Assembly: GCA_014925825.1 (NCBI GenBank)
Contig: JACGCK010000008.1
Coordinates: forward strand, 1-64,000
Length of the DNA: 64,000 nucleotides
From: Pholiota molesta
Lineage: Eukaryota > Basidiomycota > Agaricomycetes > Agaricales > Strophariaceae
Direction: 5' to 3'
Shown: piece after piece, positions 35,337-45,338 of the stretch
How the letters are laid out: each line of letters begins with the position of its first letter
Numbering within the stretch: the stretch's first letter is position 1
Translations under genes and position numbers: made by a program
The notes under the pieces: generated by a model
Told to the model about the DNA's origin: nothing
Seen by the model: only the letters and a program-made list of their open reading frames with translations
The model's database searches: none

Positions 35337-37656
35337 ATGTCCACTACTAACGTCCTCAAGGAAGAAGGAGACGCAACGCAACAACCTCCTAAAGGATGGC
35401 GATTTTGGTTGGTTTTTCTTGCAATGTGCTTATGTACCATGGTGGCTGCTCTTGATATGGTAGGATACATCCCTTAAGATCGTACAGGGTACTGACCGTC
35501 AATCGAGGGATCAATGGCGACAGCGCTACCTGCAATTGTACATGATCTGGGAGGTAGTCAATCATTTGCTTGGGTCTCATCTGCCTATTCCCTTGCTACT
35601 ACTGCCATTATTCCCTTCAGTGGACGCCTAGCAGAGATTTTTGGTCGACGACATATTCTACTCTTATCGCTGCTTATCTTTGCAGCAGGATCCTTAATTT
35701 GTTCACTCGCTCACAGTATGGTCGTACTGATTGTGGGAAGAGGTTAGTACACTTATCCTGCGATAAAATTGTCCAAAGAATGCTCATAAGCCAATTATCA
35801 TTAGCTATTCAAGGAATTGGATCTGGAATTATCCAAAACCTCACCACTATTGTCGTAGCCGACATTGTCAGTCTGAGAGAACGAGGATTCTATAGTTCCC
35901 TAACTGGCATGTACGTCTCTCCCGAGCCTCAAAAATATTCTGCCCGTATTGATAGCTCAAGATAGGGCGTTTACGATTGCAACAGGCGTCGGTCCATTCC
36001 TTGGAGGAGGCATAGTACAGAAGACAACTTGGAGATGGTTAGTCTCATTTTCCTACTAAGTTTACCTTCGAATCTTAATCGAACTATGTAGGCTCTTCTG
36101 TAAGATTACTGCAGTTTATTATTCGAATATGGAGGAATAACATTCTAATTTATACAGATATAAATCTACCTATGTGTGGCCTCGCATTTCTGGTCGTGTT
36201 TCTGTTCCTACACGTAAAACGTCCTGCCAAACTACCTTTCAAGAATTACCTTCAGGCCATGGATCTCCTGTTAGTCTACTCTAGCTTTAGCCAGTTAAAT
36301 TCAACACTGATTCCTATATAGAGGAAATAGCTTAATCATACTCGCAACAACCTCGTGTATCATAGCACTGACGTGGGGTGGTGTTAGCTACCCCTGGATA
36401 TCTGCTCACGTCCTAGCGCCACTAATTATCGGTATTCTCGGGTTCATTGGAGCTCTCTGGTATGAGATATCATTTGCCTCTCATCCTTCTGTAAGGGTTA
36501 TTATATTGGGACTTCTCTAGCTACTGATTCCCTTGAAATCGAACATAGATTCCTTTCAATATTCTGTCAAATCGTACGAGCCTCAGCGGGTTAGTAGGCT
36601 CCCTGATATAATATGCGATATCTTCATATTTCACTGACTTATCTGACACGCACTGGCAGATACTTCGGGTCATTCATTCATGGTCTAGTGATAACATGTG
36701 TTACATGTACGTCCATTTTCCAGTTGCGACATACTCGAGGCATGTTTGATCAGAATATTTTTTAGTTTATTTGTAGGCCAAGATGACTTAAATCTGTCAG
36801 CTCTATTCACTGACTCCTTTTCAGGCCGATCTACTTTCAGGCCGGGAAAGCAGTGGACCCTCTCTTGTCTGGACTCTCCATTTTCCCAACCGTGATAATG
36901 ATATCACCGTCTGCGATTCTTCAAGGGCTATTAATTTCAAAGTTCGGGCATTACCGAATAATGGTCAGTTGGCTATGAATTTTATGGTCTTCTCGTCCTC
37001 AATGAATGTGCCTTATCCATAGAATTTTCTTGGATGGGCAATGATGCTCCTTGGGATAGGACTGTTTACCATGCTTGGTCGTAATTCATCCATTGGTGTC
37101 ACCGTTCCGTTCCAAATTATTGCGTCGCTCGGCTTTGGATTCCTATTTGCGACAACATTCTCGGTTCTTGCACCCCTTGACGTCACTCTAAATGCTCCAG
37201 CGTTATCGTTTCTTACTTTTGTACGAACACTCCCAAAGGTATGTGAATATACCTTTACGCTCATAGCCGTGGGTATTGACTGCTATGGAGCCCTGGGCGG
37301 TGACACTAGGCGCAACCATACTTCAGAATATTCTGAAAAGGCGACTTCCTTCCACATTCATTGATCAGTTTACCTCGACAAATGATCTCACATACGTCGC
37401 CATTCCAACAATTATTAATCTAGAGAAGCCATTACGAACTGAAGTACAGGACGCTTACGTTCAGGCGCTACATGTGCTCTGGTTAACTATGCTGGGTCTT
37501 TGCGTCTTTGGTTTTATAAGCGTGTTTATGCAGAGAGAAGTTACTCTTCATACACGTAGTGACAGCAAATGGGGGCTTAAGGGGAGGTCTCTGGCAATAC
37601 GTGAACAGCCTTCTGACCAGGAAAAGTCCTCTGAAATTCAAGAAGAAGTTCTGTAG
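35337..37656 (+). CDS. MFS transporter 3, DHA2-type 14-TMS exporter
   Basis: Starts MSTTNVLKEEGDATQQPPKG and enters TM1 with FWLVFLAMCLCTMVAALDM. Motif A is GRLAEIFGRRHILLLS, motif C is ATGVGPFLGGGI, and WVSSAYSLATTAIIPFSG lies between; these place it in the drug:H+ antiporter-2 group with 14 TM segments. Later exons read INLPMCGLAFLVVFLFLHV, LTWGGVSYPWISAHVLAPL, FQAGKAVDPLLSGLSIFPTV and GRNSSIGVTVPFQIIASLGF. The C-terminal tail is hydrophilic and ends EIQEEVL. Members export toxic or secreted metabolites, often from within their own clusters. The exon junction near 36710-36830 could not be resolved cleanly; the rest joins well. Confidence 0.82.
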
Positions 37657-40250
37657 TTACTTATGTTAACCCTATAGATATATGCCGCTAGACGCAACGT
37701 GATTGTATGCAATATCTGTAGATAATTGTGTTTATGTGTCAGTGTGAACGCGTCCAAGTCGAAAGGAATACGAGGACGAGTGAGAGTATGCGGCTCCTTC
37801 AGCGCAATTGCATACTACGTATATGGTCACGACGTGCTTACTTGCGCTAGATTTATTGATTCAAGTTCGCTCCTGAGCAGAAAATTAGGCATACTTGCGC
37901 TTGTCTTTTCAAATATTCTACCATTTCTACCAGAATTTGTTTCAAACCCATCCGCAAGGACGTCTCGTTTAAGGTTTCTCAGCGCCTGGCCTGGCGCTTC
38001 CAGTTTAAGAGACTCCATATCGGCGGTGGCCGTGACGCTCTCCATGGCGGCTCCGGCGCCTACTTGCGCGCACATGCGTTGCACTTGCGCGTACCTTATG
38101 TATACTTGCGCAGGGCACGCCGCCGTCCAGGACGAGTCACGAGAGGCTCCCGATGGACGTCGAATGACGAGAAATGGTGGTGTCAGTTTTGCCTGCGCCC
38201 GTCTCAATGAGCTCCAACGCACCTCGAGGCTCGCGTCGTTTTGATCTCGCTGCCGCCCCGTAACGAGAGATGGTGGGTAGGCGTTACGAGAGAGGGTGAG
38301 CTCCCGTCGGCAGCCGATGAGTCGTCGTGGGTATTGAAGAGAGCGGGAATGTGCGCAGGCGTCCGGGGTGGTAAGTGGAAACACCGTTCATGCCATTATG
38401 GCAACGCTGACGCTGCTTTTGTCAGCTGTGCACGCCACCGTTGCAATAAACTCGGACGTACCGCACAAGCGCCCTGCCCTCGGTCGTCTCGAGCCGGCTG
38501 TCCCCTCGTACTTTCCATGATGGGCACCGTCCCTGTAATCAATGTCGACATCGAGGCGCATCGTCGAGAGTGAGGGCATAAGGCGAGTGGACCTCCGTCG
38601 TCGTCGATGTTGTGGACTGCTTCTACGGCCTTGCGAATTGTCGTACACGGCGCCTCGGGGTTTGGATGACATCGTCGTCGTCGAGGACAGTCGTCGAGGG
38701 CCCGGGCATACGGCGGGTGTTGCAGCGGCAGGACCTCCGTCGTCGTCATTGTCTGCAGCGGCTATGTTCCTCCGAAAGCGGTCGAGGGTTGGGAGGCTGC
38801 TCGTCAAGGTGAATAAGGCGAGGAGGCGCAGGAATTTGAAAGACCGAAAAAAATGTGGTCAATGCGTTGAAGAATGATTTGACACCAAACGACGAGCCCA
38901 GGCGTGAGCTCAAGTCGTTTGGAAAGCCAAAACTCACCTTCACAAAATTCATGATCGAACAGAGCGGGTGGCAGGCGGACATTCCTCCGTGCAAGACAGT
39001 AGGGGATTGGCGGTGGCTGCGAGTACCCATAGCCGCCCATCGTCGGGCCATCGACAAGCGTCGTCATGGACCCTGGCAACTGGAGCCCCGCGCATGAGAG
39101 CCCAGAACGACACAAGCCATGCTTGAGCTTGTACCGTGTCAGAGGACGCCTGAATCAGCCTTGGGCCCGACGATGGCGATGGGTCGAACGTGGAGGATGT
39201 GGTTGAACGAATGTTGAAACTTCGAAACGTTGAATGATCAGGCGATTGAAACAAAGACGTGCGGAGTTTAAAATGGCAGGTATTACCTACAACAAATGGG
39301 GGCCAGGTCGAGGGTCTATGAGTAAGGTAAAATATGTACATAGAATGAAAGACAGTATTTTACTCTACATTAAATATGTAGTTTATCAATCTCTCTGAAT
39401 TTGTTCAAGGAAAACTACGAGGAAACGTTGAGGAAAGGTATTCCGCAGCCCCGGCACAATGGCCCATGCATGGGATCTCAAGCGCTTATTAGCTTGCGCA
39501 TGACTTGCGCGTAGTAGAAAGTAGTTGCATGTAGCAGCGTGTACTTGCGACACACTTGCGCAACACTTGTGCGACACTTGCGGGACTGGTGTGCGCAAGC
39601 GCGCAAATTTCTGGTTGCCCTTACTTGGCGTAAGTAACGCGTCCAGTGTTCAAAGATGAGTGCGCGAAATGTGCGGGACAACATCCTGGGCCTTACATGT
39701 GAAATAACTACATATTAGAATACACACAGAGTATAGTAAAATTGTTCATAACCAAATGACATTGCTATTGCGGCCAGCGACGCACATGCCTAGCACATGC
39801 CACGCTCAGTCTTTCGTGCGGTTGGCGCGTCCGCGACCACGCACACTGCCCGCGCACTCCCGCGCAACCACGCGCACAACCCGCGCACACTACGTACGCC
39901 CCGCACACACCAAGCATATTCTCGCGCATGACTTGCACACACTACGCACACTCCCGCGCAACAAGTTATTGTACTGTACGTCCATATGTAAATATCAAAA
40001 AGATACGGATCCGGCTCAGGCCTCAGCTTCGGTTTAGGGTTTAGGACGACAAGCTGAGTGTACGACAACCCACCCTGGAATGCTACAATGGCCGTTCCAT
40101 GCTCAAAAACCGACTCGTATGCCCGATATAACCAGCGCCAGCTCAACAGGTACCCACTCTCCAGCACAGAATATGTGATAATCAGTGTCGAAGCGTGTTT
40201 GATAGCGATCAACAAAGAAAGCATTTTCAATACCTGTAATTTACATAGTA
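37657..40250. other. Repeat-rich spacer, no supported gene
   Basis: 37750-38400 and 38540-38830 are GC-rich with trinucleotide runs (CGTCGTCGTC near 38590 and 38675). The overlapping open frames of 110-185 codons on both strands lack domains and appear to be a product of composition. 39440-40010 is an inverted copy of the 22.6-kb repeat. Confidence 0.45.
39440..40010 (-). repeat. GCGCAAG-rich dispersed repeat, copy 2 (inverted)
   Basis: Read on the minus strand it matches 22640-23140: CCGTATCTTTTTG at 39990-40006, GTGTGTGCGGGGCGTACGTA in the middle, then CGCAAATTTCTGGTTG (plus strand) near 39603 and CAATGGCCCATGCATGGGAT near 39458. Confidence 0.5.
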
Positions 40251-41389
40251 CTACTTCGAGGGACATTTTAATACCTTCCCAGATAGATATCTACAGTCTT
40301 GTAAACACCAGAAGATTCCGTCGAGCTCCATATCCTGTGGGGCCTCGGGTACATGCTTTAAGACGATCTCAACTTTTACCGTGCCTTTTCAAATACTTCA
40401 CCATCCCAAATATTGCGCCATGATTCGGGGGACTGACAAAACATGTGGGCCATAGCCTTGTTTCCATCTTCTTGACAGCTGAGCCCACTGCCATCCAAAT
40501 ATCATCGAGCCAGACTGGGGAGATAGCAGAGCACCAAGTCGATGTGCCAGTTGGCGTTGTTGTTTTCGTCGAATACGTGAAACAATGCTATTGCAGCAAT
40601 GACGGAAATACGACGCGTAAGGAGCTCAGAGAGGAACCGATGATACGGTGAGGGGAGATTGCAGATCTTCTGCTGCATATACTGGCTTATTTTCTGCTAA
40701 GAAATTTTTATCAAAAATATCTCTTCAATGAGGTGACAGGAATGTCTCTGGAGTCGACCGAAATAGCTCGTGCCGAGGTCCAAAAATCTAGGAAAGTACA
40801 AGGTATCAGGGCGACTGCTCATAAACTTTCATTGAGATAAGTGCTTGCCATGATAAATATCCGAAGCAATGACATTTTTGGCCGGGAAACCGTCTAGTAC
40901 AATTTTTCTAGTGTCATGACGACTAGGCGATCGCATTTCAGAACCAAGATCAAACTTGGAAAGATAAGAATGGTACTTACATCCGCACCCAGCATCCAGC
41001 AAAAGAGCGTTTGAATTTCTGCGCACCAGAGGTAACAAACGATCATATCCGGGAAGCTCAGTTACTTTCAGTTTGATACAAGGCATCAGATATGTCAAGA
41101 GATATGCACAAGGAAAATTACTTCATGAAGATAAAACGTCGGATTGTGGGATAAGGAAAGATCTGGATTTTTTAGCGACAATATTATTTAAAAAGGAGAA
41201 AAGTACCTCATAGGCTTTTGTTTGAACGGTAATGATGTGCTGTTTGAGATCTTCATCGTCATTTATACCTGTGAGTAACTTGAAGAACGACTTCTCCTCC
41301 TCAGTTGGTTGGTAGAGACTCTGATCCAAAGGATAAGCAAACTTTTCCTTGGTGGTATCAGGATTGTTATAGGATGTCATGCTATACAT
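40251..41389 (-). pseudogene. Class I SAM-dependent methyltransferase, many frameshifts
   Basis: Fragments of one methyltransferase can be read in order through all three frames. The N-terminal part (SYNNPDTTKEKFAYPLDQS) comes first. Motif I is split by an intron (LLLDAGCG, then DTRKIVLDGFPAKNVIASDI). Next come HELFRSTPETF, DIFDKNFLAENKPVYAAEDL, SVIAAIALFHVFDE, ALLSPQSGSMIFGWQ and MFCQSPESWRNIWDGEVFEK, and last KVEIVLKHVPEAPQDMELDG with a stop at 40251. This order matches fungal cluster methyltransferases. About nine frame changes are needed, each explained by one missing base, while the amino-acid sequence is well preserved and no large deletion or true nonsense change is obvious. It is either a recent pseudogene or, as I think at least equally likely, a real gene in poorly resolved sequence. 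It would methylate O or N of the cluster product. Confidence 0.7.
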
Positions 41390-42684
41390 TCCAATTTCGT
41401 CGTCAGTGCGATGTATATGGTCTCTCTGTAGCGCACCTGTGATTTATTGCTAAGTAGCGATGGATCCTGTCTCGTTTATCCACATATCCACAAACGCAGA
41501 CTTTTCATTTATACATCCCGACCTTGTTTTCCCATACCTGTAAGCTTCAAGAGGGACATCTGAAGAAATCGATGACTTGGCCTTCAGGTTGGATTGCCTG
41601 TCGTAAAAGGTTTTCAATCATTTGATAACGTCTTGCATTCTTCATGAAGTTGAAGCATATGGTCGAGAAACTTCTTGATATGCGAAGGTGCTCGGGCTAC
41701 GGTTGAACCCATGGCGCCGCGCTGTGTGAATCGTCCGAAGGTCGCTTTGGAGATATTTGTTTAATTCTGTGGGCTTGTTGTGGGCGTCTATTTTAATACA
41801 TGGTGGGAATATCCCTGAATCTGAGATCTGTCAACATCGACCCGTGATCCGAATATCGCTGATCTCTAAGAAGACACAATGAGCGCCGAGATCTCTACCA
41901 GATCTCTACCCGCAACACTTAAAGTTATAAGTAGTACGCTGAATGAACCAAAATGAACCGGCCCAGATGTCCAAAGCGAGGTTGTGTGGGCGTTTAACTG
42001 CTTCTGATGCTCCAAAATATGATCATCTGCTTTCGAAGGTGTGCACTGTGATGCCTACTACTTGTCTTCTTCTTAAATAATATGTTACAAAAACAGTCGA
42101 CGTCATGTGCACTATTTTTGACGAAGGTATACAGGTCGTGCGCAGTGAAGGCATGGCAGCAGGGCTAATATGGGTACACGGTGTCAGATATATTAGTTAG
42201 CCAACATTTATTTCCATGGAGAAGCAAGGATCGAAATCGAAAGCCACTCCCCTTCGACAGCAACGATTGCCCAGCCTCGCCTCGCCAATGATTCGACAAC
42301 TTCGATCCATAAGCTAATTATAGCCCGCGCGGCCCGCTTTTATTTTCGTCTGTTTGATCATGACCACGAGCCGATTTCACATCATCGTTCCCCACTATGC
42401 AAACGTTCCTGCTCTGGCATCTGCAGGCCATGACAACATCTGACAAGATGTTCCTCTTGATCCTGCAGTACCTACAACATGTTCGCGGCTAGGGAGTTGA
42501 GACGCCCGCTGAGCAACTGCCTCAGTCAGCACCTTGAAGTCCACGTCGCCGCTAACATGCGCACCTGAGGTGCGTTACCAGCTGTGCTCGCGACGAGAAG
42601 TTCGGAATTGAATATTGACTCCTATCACTCTGTCCTGTGTCTATCTTACAGCCGCAGACGATGCCTTGCCCTCGATAACGGCGT
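41390..42684. other. Intergenic; one short coding-like stretch
   Basis: On the minus strand, 41712 to about 41560 reads MGSTVARAPSHIKKFLDHML and, after a frame change, MIENLLRQAIQPEGQVIDFF with a stop. This could be a tiny gene or fragment; no family is recognised. Nothing else is seen. Confidence 0.3.
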
Positions 42685-43164
42685 TGGTGCGGAGTTTGAA
42701 TGACGATCACCAGCCTCGCGCAGAAGAGTACATTCGTCGCCATCTCAAGCCTCCCATTCCCCTCCCTCGCACGACCGCGCACACTAGTCAGCGCTCAGCG
42801 CTCAGCTTCAGTGTCCGACGTCCAGCCCTTTTATCCAGCCCATTGTCTCTCTCAGCGCCATTTCCCAGTCTCTTTCCCCTAGTACCAGTAGAGCTCTGCC
42901 CAAGCTCTTAGCCGTGTGCTACAACGTGCTCTTGTTTCTCGCTTCACCCATTCCGTCCTATGCAGCGCGTTTATCCGGCCACCATTGGAGCTAAAGCTCG
43001 AATCAACATGAAAAGTCTTCATCTCAACACAGCGCGTTTGCAGGCATTTGGAAGTCTCCATTTGACTTCAATTATGTCAGTTTCTCGCGTGCTCATTCTG
43101 GATATGTTCCTATCCATTCGGTCTCTTCCTCACCACTAATATTAGGAACTTGGCTGCCCTGCAT
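42685..43164 (+). repeat. Duplicated 5' flank of the ATP3-like pseudogene, copy B
   Basis: Counterpart of 3986-4799, preceded by 35 bp (42645-42680) shared with the dispersed fragment at 6131. It leads directly into ATP3-derived sequence. Confidence 0.5.
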
Positions 43165-43885
43165 TAGATCCAGTTCCGTTTCAAGCATGGCAAGAACGTC
43201 GAAGAATTCGCCCAAGGTCTGACGCGTCGTGTTTCGTAGGGGACATCTGGCTGATTGTATAATGCTCTAGTTGATGAAAATTGATCGCGTCTAGCAAGGC
43301 TCGCGGGACTATGAATCGGGGAGGCATACAGCGTTACTAATGAGGTGCGTGTATTTTCCAACGTTATGTATTTTTGTCATGCTGAAGCAAGCAGCATCGA
43401 GCAGAGACGCGCACCCACGTCCCTTCTGACAAGCTCCAGCGAGCCCCTTCGAAATGGGCTGTGGCCGATACTGGCCAACGACCTCTCTCTCGCCGGTGTT
43501 GATTCAAACGATGCCATCGCCGATGTTAACTCATCCCTTGTCGTTGGTGACATGGCCAAAGCTCAGCTTCTCAGCGTTGCCGTACCCAGCTAGCAGCCCA
43601 CCTTCAACCGAACTGGCCGAGACATTCCTACGTTTGCTGTTGCCCCTGCCATGATCATCCAGAAGAACACCGAGTACGAACCGGTTCCGCTTGTGTCCAA
43701 CAGCAAGTTCATCTGCGGTCTATCGTATGAGCCTACCTTGATGGAGGTCAAGGGTGAGGAGATCTGCAAGGAGAGTAGTACGTGATAATGTCCAGCCATT
43801 CACTCGCGCTAAAATCTCTGATAATCATTCTTTTGCGGTACAGACGTCTTCAAGGTCTACCAAAACGAGGAAAGCTCTCTTCGGT
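43165..43885 (+). pseudogene. ATP3-like pseudogene, copy B1
   Basis: Starts like copy A (GATCCAGTTCCGTtTCaAGc, then KNVEEF) and carries MAKAQLLS near 43555. It then has a degenerate IIQKNTEYEPV, MEVKGEEICKE near 43740-43775, and the typical intron GTACGTGATAATG...GTACAG before KVYQNEE. Stops and frame changes make it non-functional. It runs into copy B2, whose KNVE segment begins again at about 43889. Confidence 0.65.
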
Positions 43886-43888
43886 AGC

Positions 43889-44580
43889 GAGAACGTCGAA
43901 GCATTCATTAAGGTCTGACGCATTGGGTCTTGTTGGGGACGTCTGGCTGACTGCGATGCTCTAGTCGATGAAAATGATTGCGTCCAGCAAGTTCGCTGGA
44001 CTATGAAGGTCAGAGAGGCATACGGTGGTGCCAACGACTCCGAGGGTGCGTGCGTTTTCGACCTTATGTATTTATGACATGCTGACGCAGCATCGAGCAG
44101 AGACTCTCACCCACGTCCCTTCTGACAAGCTCCAACAAGCTCCTGCGACAATGGTCTGTGGGCTGTACTGACCTGCGACGAGGACTCCTCTCGCTGGTGT
44201 TGATCCAAACGATACCACCCGTCAATGTTGACTCATTCCTTGTCGTTGCTGTTGCCAACCTGATCATCCAGAAGAACACCAAGTACGAATCGATAACGCT
44301 TGTGTCCAACAACAAGTTCATCTGCAATCTATCATATGAGCCTACCGTCATAGAGGTCAAGGGTGAGGAGGTCCTCAAGGAGAGCAGTACGTGATGGTCC
44401 AGCCACTCATTTGCGCTCAAATTTTCGATAATCATTTTTTTGCGGTACAGACGTTTTCAAGGGTTACCAAAACGAGGATGATGGCACCAAGGATTTCGTC
44501 GAGCTCTCTTCGGTCAACGCCATTTACGTCGTTGTTACTTAGGGTTACACCTATGAGCAGAGCGCTCGGTGCGTCTAATA
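43889..44580 (+). pseudogene. ATP3-like pseudogene, copy B2
   Basis: A second partial F1-ATPase gamma copy directly after B1. ENVEAFIKV (43893-43916) is followed by the first intron, SMKMIAS (43966-43986), AYGGANDSE near 44020-44044 and SDKLQQA near 44120. Later come VANLIIQKNTKYESITLVSN (about 44250-44310), EVKGEEVLKESS, intron GTACGTGATGG...GTACAG, and DFVELSSVNAIYVVV with an in-frame TAG before YTYEQSAR. The stop and missing middle show it is dead, though it is the best preserved of the three at the C-terminal side. Confidence 0.68.
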
Positions 44581-45338
44581 TCCTTTCAAATTCCTAAGCC
44601 CTTTAATCCTCATTTGTGCGCCGATTTCTGACTCTAGTCGTCATGCATGGATAACACTTTCAGAGTACAACAATCTGCAAACACAGGACAATCGCAGTCA
44701 CCAATGAACAAGCTAGAATCACTGGTGCGTCGTGTATTTGCAAACGCTTCTCACTATACTAATCATTTTGTAGTGTTGGTGCTTCATAAGCAGAGTAAAT
44801 GAGGGATTGCATTAGTCGACGATTTTTTCTACACTTGTGCTTCTACCGCTCCTTCAATGAATTTAATCAAGTAACCAAATAGATATTATCAGCGATCTGC
44901 AAGTGCAGTGTGAGTTTCACGTGGGATCAGTGGACATCAAGACATCACCGCCCGTTGTAGAGAAACACTCTAACGCCGGTACGAATTTGTTTTCTCTTCT
45001 TCCATTTTTTCTATCGTTGAACTGTGTGGCCTGCACAAGACAAGAGGCTGGGCGGCACCCTCCCACCATGTGAGTGCCGATTGCAATATTCGTCGTATCA
45101 ACCAACAATTTCTACCCTCCGGTCTTGCTGGACGCTTCCACGATGGGAAATAGAGAGCTATTTTTACGCTGATATCGGGGCTGTGAATGATATGCATATA
45201 TTTCGGGTGTTGTTCTCGTCTTGTCGCCGCACAGCTTTGGGTCATATTTGCACCCGTCAAAACAAGACCGCGCGGCAACTTGGGCGTGGGTGTCTGTCCC
45301 AACAAAGATACTCGTGTACATTCTCTCGTTCCTACAAC
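44581..45338. other. Spacer upstream of the NLR-like gene
   Basis: ATP3-derived intron and 3' sequence fades out at about 44650. The rest is the upstream region of the next gene; no gene is seen. Confidence 0.35.

Noticed and set aside
37726..38384. Long overlapping open frames (172 codons plus, 185 codons minus)
   Set aside because: GC-rich repeat region, no recognisable domain on either strand, and no splice-joined extension.
39790..40440. Membrane or wax-synthase-like protein on the minus strand
   Set aside because: CQSPESWRNIWDGEVFEK first suggested a wax-synthase exon. The order of all fragments fits the C-terminal half of the methyltransferase instead, and the hydrophobic frame further on is a shadow.
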